A DNA stretch of 64,000 nt. Source: Argopecten irradians (lineage: Eukaryota > Mollusca > Bivalvia > Pectinida > Pectinidae). The first letter of the stretch is position 1, and each line of letters starts with the position of its first letter. Positions 62,450 to 64,000 of the stretch are shown in pieces. The stretch covers positions 36,719,882 to 36,783,881 of the forward strand of contig NC_091145.1 in the NCBI RefSeq assembly GCF_041381155.1, written 5' to 3'. Below the pieces are notes generated by a model, which saw only the letters and a list, made by a program, of their open reading frames with translations, searched no databases and was not told the DNA's origin. Position numbers and translations under genes: made by a program.

Positions 62450-62800
62450 GTCACTGTGACAAAGTTCTCGCTATATGGTGTTAAGACCAACAGCTTTCGT
62501 GAATATTCATAACAAATCGACGCTCCTTTCCTGGCAATAAGCACCTTAATTTGGTACCAGAGGTGGGGAAATGGACAATAGTTCGCGTCAAACATTTGTT
62601 CTGTGGAGATTCTCGCTGACTACTGATTGTGTGAGAGGTTCTTCCCTGCCAGACTCCTGTGTCTTTAAGGAGCTCCCCCCTCAACAGGATTAGCGTGACC
62701 CCGCCCCCTATTACACATAACGCGGGGCCCTTTACTTTACTGTTCACCCTCGGGAATGATAGAGGAGGAAACAAGCCGTGTATGACACATCTGCCTGCTA
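62450..62800. promoter_or_regulatory. GC-richer island, candidate regulatory element
   Basis: Distinctly less AT-rich than its surroundings, with GTGAATATTCATAA (POU/octamer-like) near 62500, GAGCTCCCCCCTC and CCGCCCCCT GC-box-like sequence near 62670-62710, and GCGGGGCCC near 62722. It could be an enhancer or promoter, possibly conserved. The call rests on composition and motifs only. Confidence 0.25.
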
Positions 62801-64000
62801 AGTTTGTTTTCTGATTCTCCGGCGGTTTTTTTACTCCTTCGTGTGTAGAACAGCCTGCGATTATTAGATGGATGGTGACGGAAAACTAGTCTTTAATCTA
62901 AATAAATATTGTTACATGGGACAATAAAGCCAACAGAAAGTAATTAATTCTGTAGTCATGCGTGCGTACATAATTAACAGTGTGGTTATTATACTCATTG
63001 AGAGTATAAACCATGGTGAATATAAGATGCATGTCTTTGAGTTGTGTTAGACGCGTTCTGATTGGATGGTTTTGGGCAGACTTATCACCAGCGCTGCTGA
63101 CATTTCAGAGTTTATGTAAGCCAATCCTATGACTGTCATTGCTTATTGATTACGTGCTGAAGTTTGGCTGGTGTTCACTGTTTACTGTCGTCAGCTCAAA
63201 CGTCTTGGAGAAATCTCAACATGTCGGTAAAGCAACCAAACATGATACGCTTTACTGGAAATCACTTCTCTCAGAATATTTGTATGGAAATGAAATGGTT
63301 TTATTCCAAACGTCTAACATACATTACAAGTCTGATCAACAAGAATGGTAGCCATTTATAGATGGTATTACCGCCAGATTCAAGTTGTTGATACTCTATC
63401 TGGTGCTGTTCAGTTAAAAATTCCCTCCGCGGAGTGAAGAAATTGTGGTTACCTTACAGACAAACATGGTATAATAAATTATTTATGTTTTGTTACTCTG
63501 CAATAGTTTAGCTAAAACTTTTCTTGTTGTAATCTACAACTGCGTCGTAAAACCAATATAGGAGAAAAATATTTATACATACCTTTATTTCAAGCAGAAG
63601 AAAAGAAATGCAGACGACAATTCTTTGATTTCTTGGGGTTTCGTCAATATATGTAAAGAGAAAGAATGTAGGCTGTATTATTTTCTAAAAAAAAAAAATA
63701 AAAAAATTCATTCTCACTTTCGTTGTCTTGATATTTTATTCACTGTATCAAATATCAAACTTCTTGGACTTTATTTACATGAAAAAGCGGTCTTGATTTT
63801 TCAAACAAAGAATCATTTTATTTTAATAAGTTTTGCGATTAGGTCATTATGGTAGGACAAATTGAAAATCTCAATAATTTTACTTTTTAAACAGTAATGA
63901 TTCATAAACCTTAGTTTTGAAGCAATGTAGGGAATGTCTCAATTTCCGGAAACGACGTCGATGAACCATTTTTGTAAATACATGTATCTTTAAACATTGA

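Larger units (their letters stand above)
60010..64000. other. Noncoding region at the window end
   Basis: AT-rich DNA with a tetranucleotide microsatellite and one less AT-rich island at about 62450-62800. Short overlapping frames near 63140-63360 are not convincing. No RNA gene seen. Confidence 0.4.

Noticed and set aside
63139-63361. Two overlapping frames of 65-70 codons
   Set aside because: Neither shows a domain or a composition bias, and they overlap in different frames. A first exon from the ATG near 63220 is possible but unsupported.
1-64000. CRISPR arrays, operons, rRNA genes, bacterial-style promoters
   Set aside because: The sequence is eukaryotic. The direct repeats are contiguous minisatellites without spacers, and no rRNA-like sequence was seen.
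1-64000. LTR retroelements, Polintons or other virus-like copies
   Set aside because: No long terminal repeats, capsid, integrase or polymerase-like frames were recognised.

Overview
This is nuclear DNA from an animal. It is AT-rich, the genes have small exons with GT-AG introns, and there are kilobase-scale introns, tandem minisatellites and many short inverted-repeat transposons. The gene content points to a lophotrochozoan, most likely a bivalve mollusc such as a scallop or oyster: tandem single-domain universal stress proteins, an FBXO25/32-type F-box protein, a Fezf zinc-finger gene and a tRNA-derived SINE. The taxon is an inference. No search was run.

Layout. (1) 1-2422, plus strand: the 3' part of an FBXO25/32 (atrogin-1-like) F-box gene, with five visible exons and its stop; the 5' part lies outside the window. 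(2) 3582-10008, minus strand: a two-exon gene for a secreted protein with two EF-hands and a duplicated acidic tail. Its 5.6-kb intron holds a LINE fragment, a TTAA-bounded fold-back transposon with a hairpin of about 1 kb, and a 2-kb minisatellite of about 60 copies of a 33-bp unit. (3) 14252-17106 and 19937-24249, plus strand: two complete tandem universal stress protein (USP) genes with the same four-exon structure and the same intron phases (1, 1, 0). The first ends in a His-rich tail and the second has MITEs in its introns. (4) 24250-54300: about 30 kb with no secure gene, holding satellites, MITEs, a SINE, LINE tails, CRE-like motif clusters and a few weak exon or small-ORF candidates. 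(5) 54640-56190, plus strand: a complete Fezf gene with an EH1 repressor motif and six C2H2 fingers, its coding sequence in one exon behind a noncoding 5' exon. (6) 56191-64000: mostly empty, with one possible terminal coding exon at 59742-60009, a GAAT-type microsatellite and a relatively GC-rich island near 62450-62800.

The genes do not form one pathway. F-box proteins mark substrates for ubiquitination; USPs are small nucleotide-binding stress proteins and here are a local duplication; the EF-hand protein is secreted and calcium-binding; Fezf is a developmental repressor. The isolation of Fezf fits a regulator surrounded by distal control DNA, but no enhancer can be proven from sequence alone. 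The most distinctive features are the 33-bp minisatellite, which stays open over long stretches on both strands, the large fold-back element, several TTAA-type MITE families, the USP pair and the single-exon Fezf coding sequence.
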